From assembly GCA_045545635.1 (NCBI GenBank), contig JAZQBI010000118.1, positions 1-25,987 of the forward strand: DNA of 25,987 nucleotides, written 5' to 3'. The position numbers and the translations under genes are program-made. This DNA is from RGIG8748 sp045545635 (GTDB taxonomy: Bacteria; Bacillota; Clostridia; UMGS1810). The stretch's first letter is position 1. Each line of letters begins with the position of its first letter. Shown piece by piece: positions 1-7,859 of this stretch. The notes under the pieces were generated by a model. That model was not told where the DNA came from. It worked only from the letters and a program-made list of their open reading frames with translations, and made no database searches.

Positions 1-308
1 ATAGCGTTTTTGTACTCTGCGAGTTCGTAAGGTGCTGTTAACAGCTCCACTTCATCTTCTGTGAGCAGAGGTTTGATATCCTCTCGATTTTTGATGTTAT
101 GAATCATAATTGACTGATTTGCAAGTACGGTGATAAGCCAAATAATCTCGTTAAGAGCCATCTCGAAGTTTTTTGAGTTCATCAGCTTTTCACCGAGATT
201 TTCGAGACCGCCATATCTACCGGCGATTTCTTTTGTAGCTTTTGTGGTTAACAGAAGTTCGTACTCCTGACCACCGATTGTAATTACAGTAGCTCTGTCA
301 TTACTCAT
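1..308 (-). CDS. Tail assembly chaperone, partial (cut by the window edge)
   Basis: This gene starts at 308 (ATG, preceded by AAGGAGG about 10 bases upstream) and runs off the left edge, so only about 102 N-terminal residues are visible. The protein begins MSNDRATVITIGGQEYELLL and has no membrane segment. It contains a GGQEYELLLTTKATKEIAGR-type start typical of small phage tail assembly chaperones of Gram-positive siphophages. The main evidence is position: it lies directly after the phi13-type major tail protein, where the chaperone that coats the tape measure protein is normally encoded. Many such genes carry a programmed frameshift near the 3' end to make a longer product; that end is outside the window. 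Family assignment is by context and general sequence character. Confidence 0.7.
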   Translation of the reverse strand, partial: MSNDRATVITIGGQEYELLLTTKATKEIAGRYGGLENLGEKLMNSKNFEMALNEIIWLITVLANQSIMIHNIKNREDIKPLLTEDEVELLTAPYELAEYKNA

Positions 309-322
309 TGTGTGTTGCCTCC

Positions 323-922
323 TTAAGAACCTGATGTAGTGCCTGAATATACAGGCTCATAAACTTTCTTATACCAGTCGTTGATGACGGTAGTGGAAAC
401 ACCGGTATCACCTTCGGTAGCTTCTGCCTTCCAAGGGTGCTTACCGCTTGTATCTACCTTGTTTCTTCTCATTACCGTTCCCTCAATAGTAGGTGTGTTA
501 AAGGTAATAGAATCACCTTTTGTAGCGAGAGCAGTAGAAGGAATACCGAACTGTACTCTGTACAGCCAATAGTATTTATACTTGCCGTTGGACTTCTTTG
601 CTCTAAAGCCAACTGCCACAGGGGAGCCACCATCCTCGGTTGTAGAAATAACGACATTGTTCTTGTCAACGGTTACACCGGTAAGGTCTGCAGCGACACT
701 TGAACCGATGTCATCAATGCCGAGAGAAAGAGTGCCACTCTTAAACTCTTTTACTGTTTCAGATGCACCGTCATCTGCGTAGAGGATTGCTTCTGCGAGC
801 TCAACTGAAAGGTCGGCAGAGATAGCTTTTGCAAGCTGAATCGGAGTGCCGTATGTTTCCTCTCCGTTTGTGTCCTCGGTGATTTTTGCATAGAAAAGTT
901 TGTCAAGACCGATTGTTGCCAT
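323..922 (-). CDS. Major tail tube protein, phi13 family
   Basis: This 199-residue protein is the expected subunit of the tail tube of a long-tailed siphophage. It opens MATIGLDKLFYAKITED and continues with YGTPIQLAKAISADLSVELA, the pattern of the phi13-type major tail protein family. The length fits that family (about 190 to 200 residues). The middle has the Asp/Gly-rich, beta-strand-prone character of tail tube folds, and the tail end is Ser/Gly-rich (SGTTSGS). It follows the tail terminator-like gene by 5 bases and precedes the chaperone gene by 14, the usual order in HK97/phi13-like phages. There is no sign of truncation. Confidence 0.9.
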   Translation of the reverse strand: MATIGLDKLFYAKITEDTNGEETYGTPIQLAKAISADLSVELAEAILYADDGASETVKEFKSGTLSLGIDDIGSSVAADLTGVTVDKNNVVISTTEDGGSPVAVGFRAKKSNGKYKYYWLYRVQFGIPSTALATKGDSITFNTPTIEGTVMRRNKVDTSGKHPWKAEATEGDTGVSTTVINDWYKKVYEPVYSGTTSGS

Positions 923-927
923 ATGTT

Positions 928-1269
928 TTATTCCTCCATTTCATAAAATTTAGCCACATCAATGGCGTAGTGGTGGTATTCGGTTTCGGTTTCAAATCCG
1001 ATATACCTTTTATCTGTAATATAAAAATCCAAAGCAATTAAGCTGTGGAGTATTTGATATTTGAGTTTCATGTAGTTTTGCTTTGTGAAAAGAGATATTC
1101 GTACCTCTTGGGTTTCGTAAGTAGGCTTGTTGTCAGCGTGGAGCTCTGATGTGTCAACGATAGGAGTAAGAACCACATAATCGTCAGGGGGTTCGGTTGT
1201 AAAAGTGATGGTTTCCATCGGTATACCCAAGGTGGTAAATACATTTTTGAGTTCTTTAAGTATGTTCAT
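928..1269 (-). CDS. Tail completion / tail terminator-like protein
   Basis: This is a 113-residue protein starting MNILKELKNVFTTLGIPMET. Its start overlaps the stop of the HK97 gp10-like gene by 4 bases, so translation is probably coupled. It sits between the gp10-like gene and the major tail protein, the slot used by the tail terminator (lambda gpU, SPP1 gp17 type), which caps the tail tube and joins it to the head. The visible pattern is an N-terminal helix, a PDDYVVLTPI strand and a long alternating alpha/beta region ending KFYEMEE; this suits the family but contains no diagnostic motif. The functional call rests mainly on position. Confidence 0.7.
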   Translation of the reverse strand: MNILKELKNVFTTLGIPMETITFTTEPPDDYVVLTPIVDTSELHADNKPTYETQEVRISLFTKQNYMKLKYQILHSLIALDFYITDKRYIGFETETEYHHYAIDVAKFYEMEE

Positions 1270-1697
1270 AGATTTTTTACCTCCGATTCAAAAGTGGACT
1301 TCATTGTTTCTATACATTGAGTTTTTGTTGCTCTCTGTGCCGGTTTAAGGAAGGGTTTAGGTGGTTGCCCAGACTTACCGTATTCGATGATGTTGGCAAT
1401 TTTAGCGTTGCTGCTACCATCTTGTCTCGGCTCACTAAAACCAATCTTTATGTTGTAATTGCCGTTTTTATCGAGCAACACATCAGAGAGGCCAAAGGAA
1501 TCTTCAAGCTCACCGGTAGACCGTGATTCGTAGGCGGTGTCGTTGCCTATTACTGCTTTTAAGTTAGATTGTGCTTTTGCAAATACAACCTCACCGCCGG
1601 CGGTTAATACAGTCTTTGCGACTTTATCAAAATCGCTACCGAGTTTGGATAAATCTTCGAGAAACTGATCTGGCAGTTTTATTGTTGCTTTAGCCAC
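1266..1697 (-). CDS. HK97 gp10-like head-tail / tail completion protein
   Basis: This 143-residue protein matches the HK97 gp10-like family: an N-terminal helical part (MAKATIKLPDQFLEDLSKLG), a helix ending in VVFAKAQSNLKAVIG, and a C-terminal block with EYGKSGQPPKPFLKPAQRAT. The 'xPPxPFLxPA' element near residues 110 to 122 is the strongest family signature. Proteins of this family act at the head-tail junction or in tail completion. The gene overlaps the head-closure gene upstream by 8 bases and the tail terminator-like gene downstream by 4, consistent with one translationally coupled block. Confidence 0.85.
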   Translation of the reverse strand: MAKATIKLPDQFLEDLSKLGSDFDKVAKTVLTAGGEVVFAKAQSNLKAVIGNDTAYESRSTGELEDSFGLSDVLLDKNGNYNIKIGFSEPRQDGSSNAKIANIIEYGKSGQPPKPFLKPAQRATKTQCIETMKSTFESEVKNL

Positions 1698-2022
1698 TCG
1701 GTATCACTTCTTTTGCGAGAACCTCAACATACATTCCTCGTCCTTTTACATCCTCAACAGATGTAATCTCGAACAGAGTATCGTCACAGACAATGCTCAT
1801 GGCTGTAGTGACTGTGCAGTTGGGAATTTTACGAAACCTAAAAAGGTCGGTGGCAGAAGAGAATGTAGCTCTGTTAGCCCATCTCTCACTACCGTGCCGA
1901 CCTTCTCTATACGCTCTGACTGTATGCAGGGAGCGAAGTATCTCTTTGGAAAAACCCTCGTCATCTAGAGTTTTTTCTTTTTTCACAATGCTGATAAAGG
2001 TGTTCATTTTGCCGAAGCTCAT
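1690..2022 (-). CDS. Head-closure (head-tail adaptor, SPP1 gp16-like) protein
   Basis: The start chosen is the ATG at 2022, because GGAAGGTG lies 5 bases upstream; a longer reading from a TTG at 2037 would begin inside that ribosome binding site. The product is 110 residues, starting MSFGKMNTFISIVKKEKTLD. The features 'DDEGF' near the start, a WANRA-type core and a 'LFEITSVEDVKGRGMYVEVLA' C-terminal strand pattern are typical of the phage head-tail adaptor family. In such phages this protein closes the portal channel after packaging. Neighbours (connector before, gp10-like after) fit exactly. Confidence 0.82.
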   Translation of the reverse strand: MSFGKMNTFISIVKKEKTLDDEGFSKEILRSLHTVRAYREGRHGSERWANRATFSSATDLFRFRKIPNCTVTTAMSIVCDDTLFEITSVEDVKGRGMYVEVLAKEVIPSG

Positions 2023-2024
2023 AA

Positions 2025-2333
2025 TTACACCTTCCAATCTCTGTCGAGGCGTAGCAGCATATTAACCGTAGTCCATACTTGCTGACTTGCCTGTACATTA
2101 TCGGCAAAGAAACCACCCGTAGAGCCGTCTCTTGACTCATAAAAATGAGAGGCAAGCATTATAATCGCTTGTTCTGTGGTTGCCGGCATAGGGTTTTCTT
2201 TGTAGTAACCTTGGCTAATATGCTGATAACTTTCTGCATAATTTGTAGCGGCAGTAATGAAGCTCTCAAGGAGCACATCGTCTGCCGAGTGTTCAAGTAT
2301 TAAATTGTCTTTAACCTTTTCTAAAAGAGTCAT
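2025..2333 (-). CDS. Head-tail connector, HK97 gp6-like
   Basis: The protein starts MTLLEKVKDNLILEHSADDV at the ATG at 2333, 8 bases after a GGAGG; an upstream in-frame GTG at 2342 overlaps that ribosome binding site and is rejected. The 102-residue product has the all-helical layout of the gp6-like connector family: a short N-terminal helix, a D-D-V-L-L-E-S-F-I-T-A-A motif, then YAESYQHI and a central helix with LASHFYESRDG. It forms the ring beneath the portal. It lies between the major capsid gene and the head-closure gene, as in HK97-like phages. Confidence 0.85.
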   Translation of the reverse strand: MTLLEKVKDNLILEHSADDVLLESFITAATNYAESYQHISQGYYKENPMPATTEQAIIMLASHFYESRDGSTGGFFADNVQASQQVWTTVNMLLRLDRDWKV

Positions 2334-2356
2334 TACTGCCACCTCCTAACGATGGT

Positions 2357-3544
2357 TTAAGCACCCATCTTAAGGATTTTTACTGCTTCAGGAAGCACGA
2401 GCTTGCCGTCAACACGCTCTTTTGCAAGGAAGCCAACCATACCGTTACCGGCATAGAGCTCTCTAAGTTCAGCGAAAGAACGAGTGCCACGGTCACCGAT
2501 GTTGTAGTAGCTGAAATCACCGAAGGCAATAACAGGAGCACCCTCTGCAACAGTAGGTACAAAAGGTGAAGTGAGCACATCGTAACCGAACAGCTTACCG
2601 GGCTCACCTGCCTGATTGGAAGGCTGCCACAGATACTGTCCGTTCTCATCCTTGAGCTTACGGATGAGAGCGATGGTCTGGTCGTTCATAATGAATTTAG
2701 CGTTCTTTCTGTAAGGACGCTTAAGGGAATACACAAGGTCGATGATGTTATCGGATGTGATATCGGTAGCGGAAGTTGTTGTCACACCAATCTGACCGCC
2801 ACCGTCTTCTGCAAAGATACCGAGAGGTTTACCCTTACCGTCACCGTTAAGGAATGCATCCTCTTCAGCATTAGCGAGAGCCTTACCAAACTGCTCGATG
2901 ATGTAGCTTTCAAGGTTGAAAGCGTTGTCGTAGAGGAGTTCCTCGGTTACCTTTACTGCAACATGAAGTTTGTGTGCATCAAGGTTAATCTGACTGAATG
3001 TGGCATCACTAAATGTGAGCTCACCGCCCTCATCAATCCAAGCGGCTGCAGGTTTAGTGCCAGCGATGTTGATTTTGTGCTGACCGCTTGTAGTGATTGT
3101 TTTAGCAAGACCACGGAAGATGTTTTCTTCGTTAAGAACATCAATCAAACGGCTGTCGTACTCTTCAGGTACAAGGTAGCCACCATTCTCATCGATACCT
3201 TCAGAAAGGATATTAGTAATAACCTTAAAGTTTGTACGAAGAGCCTTAAGCATACCGCTTTTGTACTCGTCACTTGCACGGCCTGACTTTGTCTTATCAC
3301 TACCGCCCATAGGCTTTGTAACGATAGGTGTGTTTACGGGTCTATTGAGCTCATTCTCCATAGCTTCCATAGCCTGAAGTCGCTCAATTTCTGCAGAGTA
3401 GTTCTGAACCTTCTTTTCCATCTCTGCATAGGTCTTTGCATCCTCTTCGGAAAGGAGACCGTCCTTGTCACGGCGTGTTTCCACAAAAGCCTTTGCTGCT
3501 TCCCACGCCTTGTTTCGTTTTTCTCTGAGTTCAGTTATTGTCAT
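2357..3544 (-). CDS. Major capsid protein, HK97 fold
   Basis: This is a 395-residue HK97-type capsid protein. Residues 1 to about 105 are helical, charged and coiled-coil-like (MTITELREKRNKAWEAAKAF, then KKVQNYSAEIERLQAMEAME), which corresponds to the delta/scaffold domain normally removed by the prohead protease encoded upstream. The mature part starts near the GGYLVPEEYDSRLIDVL block (about residues 121 to 137). It includes AAAWIDEGGELTFSDATFSQ, a long E-loop region, and the GDFSYYNIGDRG and VGFLAKERVDGKLVLPEAVK blocks near the C terminus, all characteristic of the family. The start is supported by TTGGAGGTAATTTT upstream. The cleavage site itself cannot be fixed by reading. Confidence 0.95.
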   Translation of the reverse strand: MTITELREKRNKAWEAAKAFVETRRDKDGLLSEEDAKTYAEMEKKVQNYSAEIERLQAMEAMENELNRPVNTPIVTKPMGGSDKTKSGRASDEYKSGMLKALRTNFKVITNILSEGIDENGGYLVPEEYDSRLIDVLNEENIFRGLAKTITTSGQHKINIAGTKPAAAWIDEGGELTFSDATFSQINLDAHKLHVAVKVTEELLYDNAFNLESYIIEQFGKALANAEEDAFLNGDGKGKPLGIFAEDGGGQIGVTTTSATDITSDNIIDLVYSLKRPYRKNAKFIMNDQTIALIRKLKDENGQYLWQPSNQAGEPGKLFGYDVLTSPFVPTVAEGAPVIAFGDFSYYNIGDRGTRSFAELRELYAGNGMVGFLAKERVDGKLVLPEAVKILKMGA

Positions 3545-3548
3545 AAAA

Positions 3549-4379
3549 TTACCTCCAATTTTTAATTAAGTTCAGTCTGTCGATAAGTGCATCGGCAGAA
3601 ACTGTGTTTGACTTTGTAGTAGATTTTTCAATCTTCTGTTTAATGTTGTTTACAACAGTCTGTCGAGAAAACAACATACTGCTTTTAGGGACTGTGACCT
3701 TTTTATTTTCATCGTCTTCGTCCTCGTCTTCTTCGGTTGATGAAGATTCCTTGGTGTCATCCTTTTCTTCCTCATCTTCCTCATCGTCCTCCTCTTCAAA
3801 TGGGAGGGCATTGCGTTTCATAAGCTCATCAGCGAAGCCTAGCTCTATGGCCTTGTTTGCATCCATCCAAGTTTCCGCATCCATAAGGTGCGAGAGCTTT
3901 GCACGAGAAAGACCGGTCTTAAGCTCATAAGCATTGATGATACTTTCTTTGACCTGATTGAGCATGTCGATAGTTTTCTGCATCTCTGCAGAATCACCCA
4001 TGGCAATTGTCGCAGGGTTATGAATCATAAGCATCGATACAGGGGACACTAAAACCTTTGTGCCAGCCATAGCGATTACAGATGCAGCAGAGGCAGCGAT
4101 GCCGTCAATCTTAACGGTTACCTTGCCCTTATAATCCATCAGCATATTGTAAATTTGTGCTGCAGCAACACAGTCACCGCCGGGGGAGTTAATCCATACA
4201 GTAATGTCACCACTACCGGAGTTAAGCTCATCCTTAAAAAGCTGTGGAGTGACATCATCATCGAACCAACTTTCCTCTGCGATTGTTCCGTTTAGAAACA
4301 GAGTCCTCTGTGTCATCTCCTCCTGTGTCTTCTGATTCTTCACCGTCCTGTTCTTCCAATTCCAGAACTTCTTGCTCAT
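3549..4379 (-). CDS. ClpP-like prohead maturation protease
   Basis: The start taken is ATG at 4379 (MSKKFWNWKN), 9 bases after GGAGG; the product is 276 residues. The ClpP fold covers about residues 25 to 190: RTLFLNGTIAEESWF, then WINSPGGDC, the serine nucleophile in GIAASAAS (Ser97), the histidine in SMLMIHNP (His120), and the acid in LMDAETWMDA (about 167 to 173). It should cleave the capsid delta domain and possibly the portal during head maturation. Residues about 195 to 226 form a nearly uninterrupted Asp/Glu/Ser linker, after which a basic helical tail continues to KNWR; that tail could be scaffold-like. Its 5' end overlaps the portal gene by 122 bases in another frame. Confidence 0.93.
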   Translation of the reverse strand: MSKKFWNWKNRTVKNQKTQEEMTQRTLFLNGTIAEESWFDDDVTPQLFKDELNSGSGDITVWINSPGGDCVAAAQIYNMLMDYKGKVTVKIDGIAASAASVIAMAGTKVLVSPVSMLMIHNPATIAMGDSAEMQKTIDMLNQVKESIINAYELKTGLSRAKLSHLMDAETWMDANKAIELGFADELMKRNALPFEEEDDEEDEEEKDDTKESSSTEEDEDEDDENKKVTVPKSSMLFSRQTVVNNIKQKIEKSTTKSNTVSADALIDRLNLIKNWR

Positions 4380-5631
4380 CTTCGTTTTCCTCCTTTCCTG
4401 CAAAAATACCTGCATCAGCAAGTTTCGTCATACCGCCGTTGACTAGATATAAGTCACCGCCCTCATTTGTAGGGATGCGGTCAAGGTTCTCAAGCTCTCT
4501 GATGTCGTTTGCGGACATCCAACCATTTTGTCTTGCGATTGCATATCCGTTCATTCTGCTTTGATAATCACCTCGAAGCAGACCGTCAACATTGAACTTA
4601 ATAAACAGCTCGGCTTTGTTGTTCTCACTTATTAGGGAACGGATAAGTGACTGTTCCCATCTGATGAGCCAAGGCTCTAAAGTGTATTTAACAAACTCCA
4701 AAGACTGCTGTTCAATATTAGAAAAGCTCGACTTCTCAAGGTCGCCTACCATGTGAGGAGGGACTCTGAAAATTCGAGCAATTTCATTGATTTGAAATTT
4801 TCTTGTTTCAAGAAACTGTGCCTGTTCAGGAGAGATAGAAATCGGTGTATATTTCATACCCTCTTCAAGCACCGCTATTTTGTTAGCGTTACCACTACCA
4901 CCAAAGGTGTTGTTCCAACTATCTCTGACCTTCTGTGGGTCTTTAATGGTTCCGGGATGTTCAAGCACACCGCCGGGAGCAGCACCGTTAGCGAAAAATT
5001 TAGCTCCGTACTCTTCGCAGGCAATCGCCATACCGATAGAGTTTTTTGCCATCGCAATAGGGCTATATCCGACAAGGCCGTCAAAGCCGAGTCCGGGTAT
5101 GTGCAACACATCGGAAGGTTGCAAGGTTACTGTGCTACCTTTCATTGTTGGTGCCTCTTCATTTGACCTTTGATAGGTATAATAAAGTCGACCTTTTTCA
5201 TCTCTATCGACAGTCATTTTATTAGGCATCAGCGGATACAAAGCGAGAACTTCACCTTTGCCGTTTCTTATCACCTGTGCGTAAGCGTTACCCCACAAAA
5301 GCAAATGTGTCATAAGCGTTTCTCTAAACACAAACGATGTCATTTCAGGGTTCGGCTCATCGTGCAGGATTTTATAAAGAGGGTTATCAATTGCTTTCTC
5401 TTTACCTCCGGTTTTTGTGTACCGATATAAGTGTAGAGGTAATGAAGCAACAGCCTCTGCCAGAATACGAACACAGGAATACACCGCTGTCATTTGCATT
5501 GCCGAGCGTTCTGTTACCGACTTGCCGGAGGTTGAACCACCAAAGTATGCACGATATGTACTTCCGACTGTGCTGTTTTTAGGCTTATCACGAGCCTTAA
5601 ATATTGATGTAAAAATACTCGTAGCATTCAC
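4258..5631 (-). CDS. Portal protein, HK97 type
   Basis: This 457-residue product is an HK97-type portal. Signatures include MTAVYSCVRILAEAVASLPL (about 47 to 66), the LLLWGNAYAQVIRNGKGEV block, DVLHIPGLGFDGLVGYSPI (about 174 to 192), KFQINEIARIFRVPPHMVGD, and SNIEQQSLEFVKYTLEPW. It forms the dodecameric ring through which DNA is packaged. The C-terminal tail (about residue 415 on) is strongly acidic, then ends in basic KRNNRRGKLVR; this tail overlaps the protease start. The GTG start at 5631 has a GAAAGG only 2 bases upstream, so the exact initiation site is uncertain, but no better in-frame codon is visible. Confidence 0.93.
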   Translation of the reverse strand: MNATSIFTSIFKARDKPKNSTVGSTYRAYFGGSTSGKSVTERSAMQMTAVYSCVRILAEAVASLPLHLYRYTKTGGKEKAIDNPLYKILHDEPNPEMTSFVFRETLMTHLLLWGNAYAQVIRNGKGEVLALYPLMPNKMTVDRDEKGRLYYTYQRSNEEAPTMKGSTVTLQPSDVLHIPGLGFDGLVGYSPIAMAKNSIGMAIACEEYGAKFFANGAAPGGVLEHPGTIKDPQKVRDSWNNTFGGSGNANKIAVLEEGMKYTPISISPEQAQFLETRKFQINEIARIFRVPPHMVGDLEKSSFSNIEQQSLEFVKYTLEPWLIRWEQSLIRSLISENNKAELFIKFNVDGLLRGDYQSRMNGYAIARQNGWMSANDIRELENLDRIPTNEGGDLYLVNGGMTKLADAGIFAGKEENEDEQEVLELEEQDGEESEDTGGDDTEDSVSKRNNRRGKLVR

Positions 5632-5649
5632 GACCTTTCAAATTATTAT

Positions 5650-7242
5650 TTATAAAACAAGCAGCCCTCTGCTGTCATATACAGATGCACCTGAATCAGC
5701 ACCGCAGCGAATTGCTCTATCAAGAGCCATAATTGTGGCAATAGCTCCGTCAATCTTCTCTGTGGATTTTTCTTTGTCAGGTTTTATATTGCCGGCAGGG
5801 TCTGTCCTAATAAAGATGTTATCCATCATCCATCGCAGGACAGGGTGTCCACCGTGTGCGAGTTTTTGCTCTAGGGTTAGTTTCATAAGCTCTTTTGATG
5901 GGGGAGACATATCCTTAAATCCCTGACCGAAGGGAACGACAGTAAATCCCATACCTTCAAGGTTTTGTACCATCTGAACAGCTCCCCAACGGTCAAATGC
6001 TATTTCACGGATATTAAACTTTTTACCGAGGTCTTCGATAAACTTCTCAATGTACCCGTAATGAACAACATTGCCTTCGGTGGTTTGTATTAGTCCCTGT
6101 CGCTCCCAAATATCATAAGGAACATGGTCTCGCCGGACTCGTAAATCTACCGTTTCTTCCGGTATCCAAAAGTAGGGGAGTATGACATATTTATCGTCCT
6201 CATCAAGCGGAGGGAACACCAAAACAAAAGCCGTGATGTCGGTAGTGGAGGATAAGTCCAAGCCACCATAACATACACGGCCTTTGAGCTGTTCTTCTAA
6301 AACTTTAAAAGCACAAGCATCCCACTTTTCCATAGGCATCCACCTGACGGTCTGCTTAACCCATTGATTAAGCCTTAACTGTCTAAACGAATTCTCTTCA
6401 CCGGGGTTTTGCCTTGCAGAATCACAGGCGGCTTGTACTTTATCTATGCCTACCGTTATACCTAAAGAGGGATTTGCCTTTTTCCAAACTTTAGGGTCAG
6501 TCCAGTCGTCATTTTCATCTGCTCCGTAAATCACCGGATAGAAGGTTGGGTCAAATTTTCTGCCTTCAAGAATATCCTTGGCTTTTTGGTGTGTTTCATA
6601 ACAGATGCTGTTGGTATCAGTACCTGCGGTTGTTATCAAAAAGTATAAAGGCTGTGTTCTCGCATCACCTGAACCCTTTGTCATAACATCAAAGAGCTTT
6701 CGGTTCGGTTGAGTATGCAACTCATCAAACACAACCCCGTGGATATTGAATCCGTGTTTACTATATGCTTCGGCTGACAGCACTTGATAAAAGCTGTTTG
6801 TAGGAGCGTAAACAATTCTTTTTTGAGAAGTTAAAATCTTAACCCTCCTGTTTAGAGCCGGACACATTCTAACCATATCTGCTGCTACCTCGAATACGAT
6901 TGATGCCTGTTGTCTGTCGGCAGCACAACCATAAACCTCGGCTCGCTCTTCACCGTCACCGCAGGTGAGGAGGAGGGCTACTGCAGCAGCGAGTTCCGAT
7001 TTACCCATCTTTTTTGGTATTTCAATATAGGCGGTATTAAATTGTCTGTATCCATTCGGTTTCAGAATGCCGAATAGATCTCTTATAATTTGCTCTTGCC
7101 AAGGGATGAGCTCGAAAGGTTTACCTGCCCATATTCCTTTTGTGTGGCATAAGCATTCAATGAAGCCTACAGCGTAGTCAGCCATATCTTTATCGTACAC
7201 GCTGTCCTCCGCCATAAATTTAGTAGGCTCGTAGTTTTGCAA
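5650..7242 (-). CDS. terL: Terminase large subunit
   Basis: This is the ATP-driven DNA packaging motor and nuclease. Motifs: ATPase Walker A in EIPKKMGKSELAAA, Walker B in GVVFDELHTQP, a coupling-type LITTAGT, then the nuclease part with GGLDLSSTTDITAF and EIAFDRWGA carrying the acidic residues. It belongs to the HK97/phi105-like Terminase_1 family. The reading frame stays open to 7335, but that extension runs through a terminator and a UUCG hairpin and is not protein-like. I place the start at TTG 7242 (LQNYEPTKF, 530 residues). A very good Shine-Dalgarno (AGAGAGGTGAT, 7256 to 7266) is badly spaced for this TTG and better spaced for ATT/ATA codons at 7254/7251. The gene follows an 8.6-kb island separating it from terS. 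Confidence 0.93.
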   Translation of the reverse strand: MQNYEPTKFMAEDSVYDKDMADYAVGFIECLCHTKGIWAGKPFELIPWQEQIIRDLFGILKPNGYRQFNTAYIEIPKKMGKSELAAAVALLLTCGDGEERAEVYGCAADRQQASIVFEVAADMVRMCPALNRRVKILTSQKRIVYAPTNSFYQVLSAEAYSKHGFNIHGVVFDELHTQPNRKLFDVMTKGSGDARTQPLYFLITTAGTDTNSICYETHQKAKDILEGRKFDPTFYPVIYGADENDDWTDPKVWKKANPSLGITVGIDKVQAACDSARQNPGEENSFRQLRLNQWVKQTVRWMPMEKWDACAFKVLEEQLKGRVCYGGLDLSSTTDITAFVLVFPPLDEDDKYVILPYFWIPEETVDLRVRRDHVPYDIWERQGLIQTTEGNVVHYGYIEKFIEDLGKKFNIREIAFDRWGAVQMVQNLEGMGFTVVPFGQGFKDMSPPSKELMKLTLEQKLAHGGHPVLRWMMDNIFIRTDPAGNIKPDKEKSTEKIDGAIATIMALDRAIRCGADSGASVYDSRGLLVL

Positions 7243-7277
7243 CTTTTCTATAATTATCACCTCTCTAAAAAAGGCAC

Positions 7278-7302
7278 AAAAAAAGACAGCCTTTAAGCTG
7301 TC
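7278..7302 (-). terminator. Intrinsic terminator before terL
   Basis: On the minus strand, GACAGC, a six-base loop TTAAAG, and GCTGTC (7302 to 7285) are followed at once by seven T residues (7284 to 7278) and a second T-run shortly after. This is a classical Rho-independent terminator shape. It sits after the last gene of the amidoligase cassette and before terL, so terL expression should need readthrough, antitermination or a promoter that I do not see. Confidence 0.75.
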
Positions 7303-7309
7303 ACTACGA

Positions 7310-7333
7310 GAGATAGGCCCGAAGGCCCGTCTC
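7310..7333 (-). other. UUCG-loop RNA hairpin in the terL leader
   Basis: On the minus strand GGCC, TTCG, GGCC forms a tight four-pair GC stem with a UUCG tetraloop, extended outside by a G-T wobble, one C-A mismatch and GAGA/TCTC pairs. It lies 8 bases upstream of the terminator hairpin and 17 bases after the stop of the preceding gene. It may protect the 3' end of the cassette message or assist termination. Confidence 0.55.
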
Positions 7334-7350
7334 AAATTAAATTGTATTTT

Positions 7351-7722
7351 TTATAATATTGTTTTCTTGCCGGTGATTATGTCCACCACCGTGGTACCTT
7401 CACCGAAGGTTGCCCTCATTTCGGCTAAAATTTCGCCTGTGTCGGCTTTTTTGTTTTTACGGTATTGTTTCAGGGCTTCGGCTGTTTCTTCGCTGTAAGC
7501 CAATCGTGTTGCCTCTGTGTCGACCTTATCGGTTATCATCAAAACCTTCTCAAGCATGTCCTCTGCTAAAGCTCTGCCGATGCAGTTTCTTGCAACGCCC
7601 TGTTCGTCAATTGTAATCTTGCCTTCTTCAAGGTCGGTTCTAACTCTTGCGAGTTCCTTTTCGGCTTCTGCCTTCCAAAAGGCTCCTAAACTTCCGTTTA
7701 GTTCTCTTTGAAATCTTGTCAT
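7351..7722 (-). CDS. Conserved phage protein of unknown function (123 aa), last gene of the amidoligase cassette
   Basis: I do not recognise a named domain. The start is ATG 7722 (MTRFQRELNGSLGAFWKAEA), 7 bases after GGAGG; a longer frame from 7764 would begin next to the -10 box of the promoter at 7765 to 7793, ahead of the likely transcript start, so it is rejected. The protein is mostly charged helix (KAEAEKELARVRTDLEEGKI, then EETAEALKQYRKNKKADTGE) and ends in ATFGEGTTVVDIITGKKTIL. It has no signal peptide or membrane segment. It has its own promoter of the repeated cassette type and is followed by a terminator, so it looks like an independently expressed unit. Confidence 0.75.
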   Translation of the reverse strand: MTRFQRELNGSLGAFWKAEAEKELARVRTDLEEGKITIDEQGVARNCIGRALAEDMLEKVLMITDKVDTEATRLAYSEETAEALKQYRKNKKADTGEILAEMRATFGEGTTVVDIITGKKTIL

Positions 7723-7764
7723 TGTTGGGCCTCCGTTTGTTTTGTTTTCCCTTTCGGTATACAC

Positions 7765-7793
7765 ATATTAACTCTACAGGCCCCGTATATCAA
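7765..7793 (-). promoter_or_regulatory. Cassette promoter, copy 4 (sigma70 type)
   Basis: Minus strand TTGATA (7793 to 7788), 17-base spacer, TAATAT (7770 to 7765). Predicted transcript start is near 7757, giving a short leader to the ATG at 7722. It shares its sequence with three other promoters in the window. Upstream lies CTACACA (7813 to 7819) facing TGTGTAG (7838 to 7844), an inverted repeat that may be an operator. Confidence 0.75.
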
Positions 7794-7859
7794 GTTAATT
7801 GTGAGGCATAATCTACACAAAGATATTGGAGGAAAATTGTGTAGTTTTGTAACGAGGAA

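Noticed and set aside
3604..3930. Serine-rich plus-strand reading frame
   Set aside because: It is the antisense shadow of the acidic linker in the protease (GAA/GAT codons read as TTC/TCA/TCT on the other strand); it has no ribosome binding site and lies wholly inside a well-supported gene.
7243..7335. N-terminal extension of the large terminase from an ATG at 7335
   Set aside because: The extra codons run through a UUCG hairpin and an intrinsic terminator, there is no ribosome binding site, and the predicted residues do not resemble terminase N termini.
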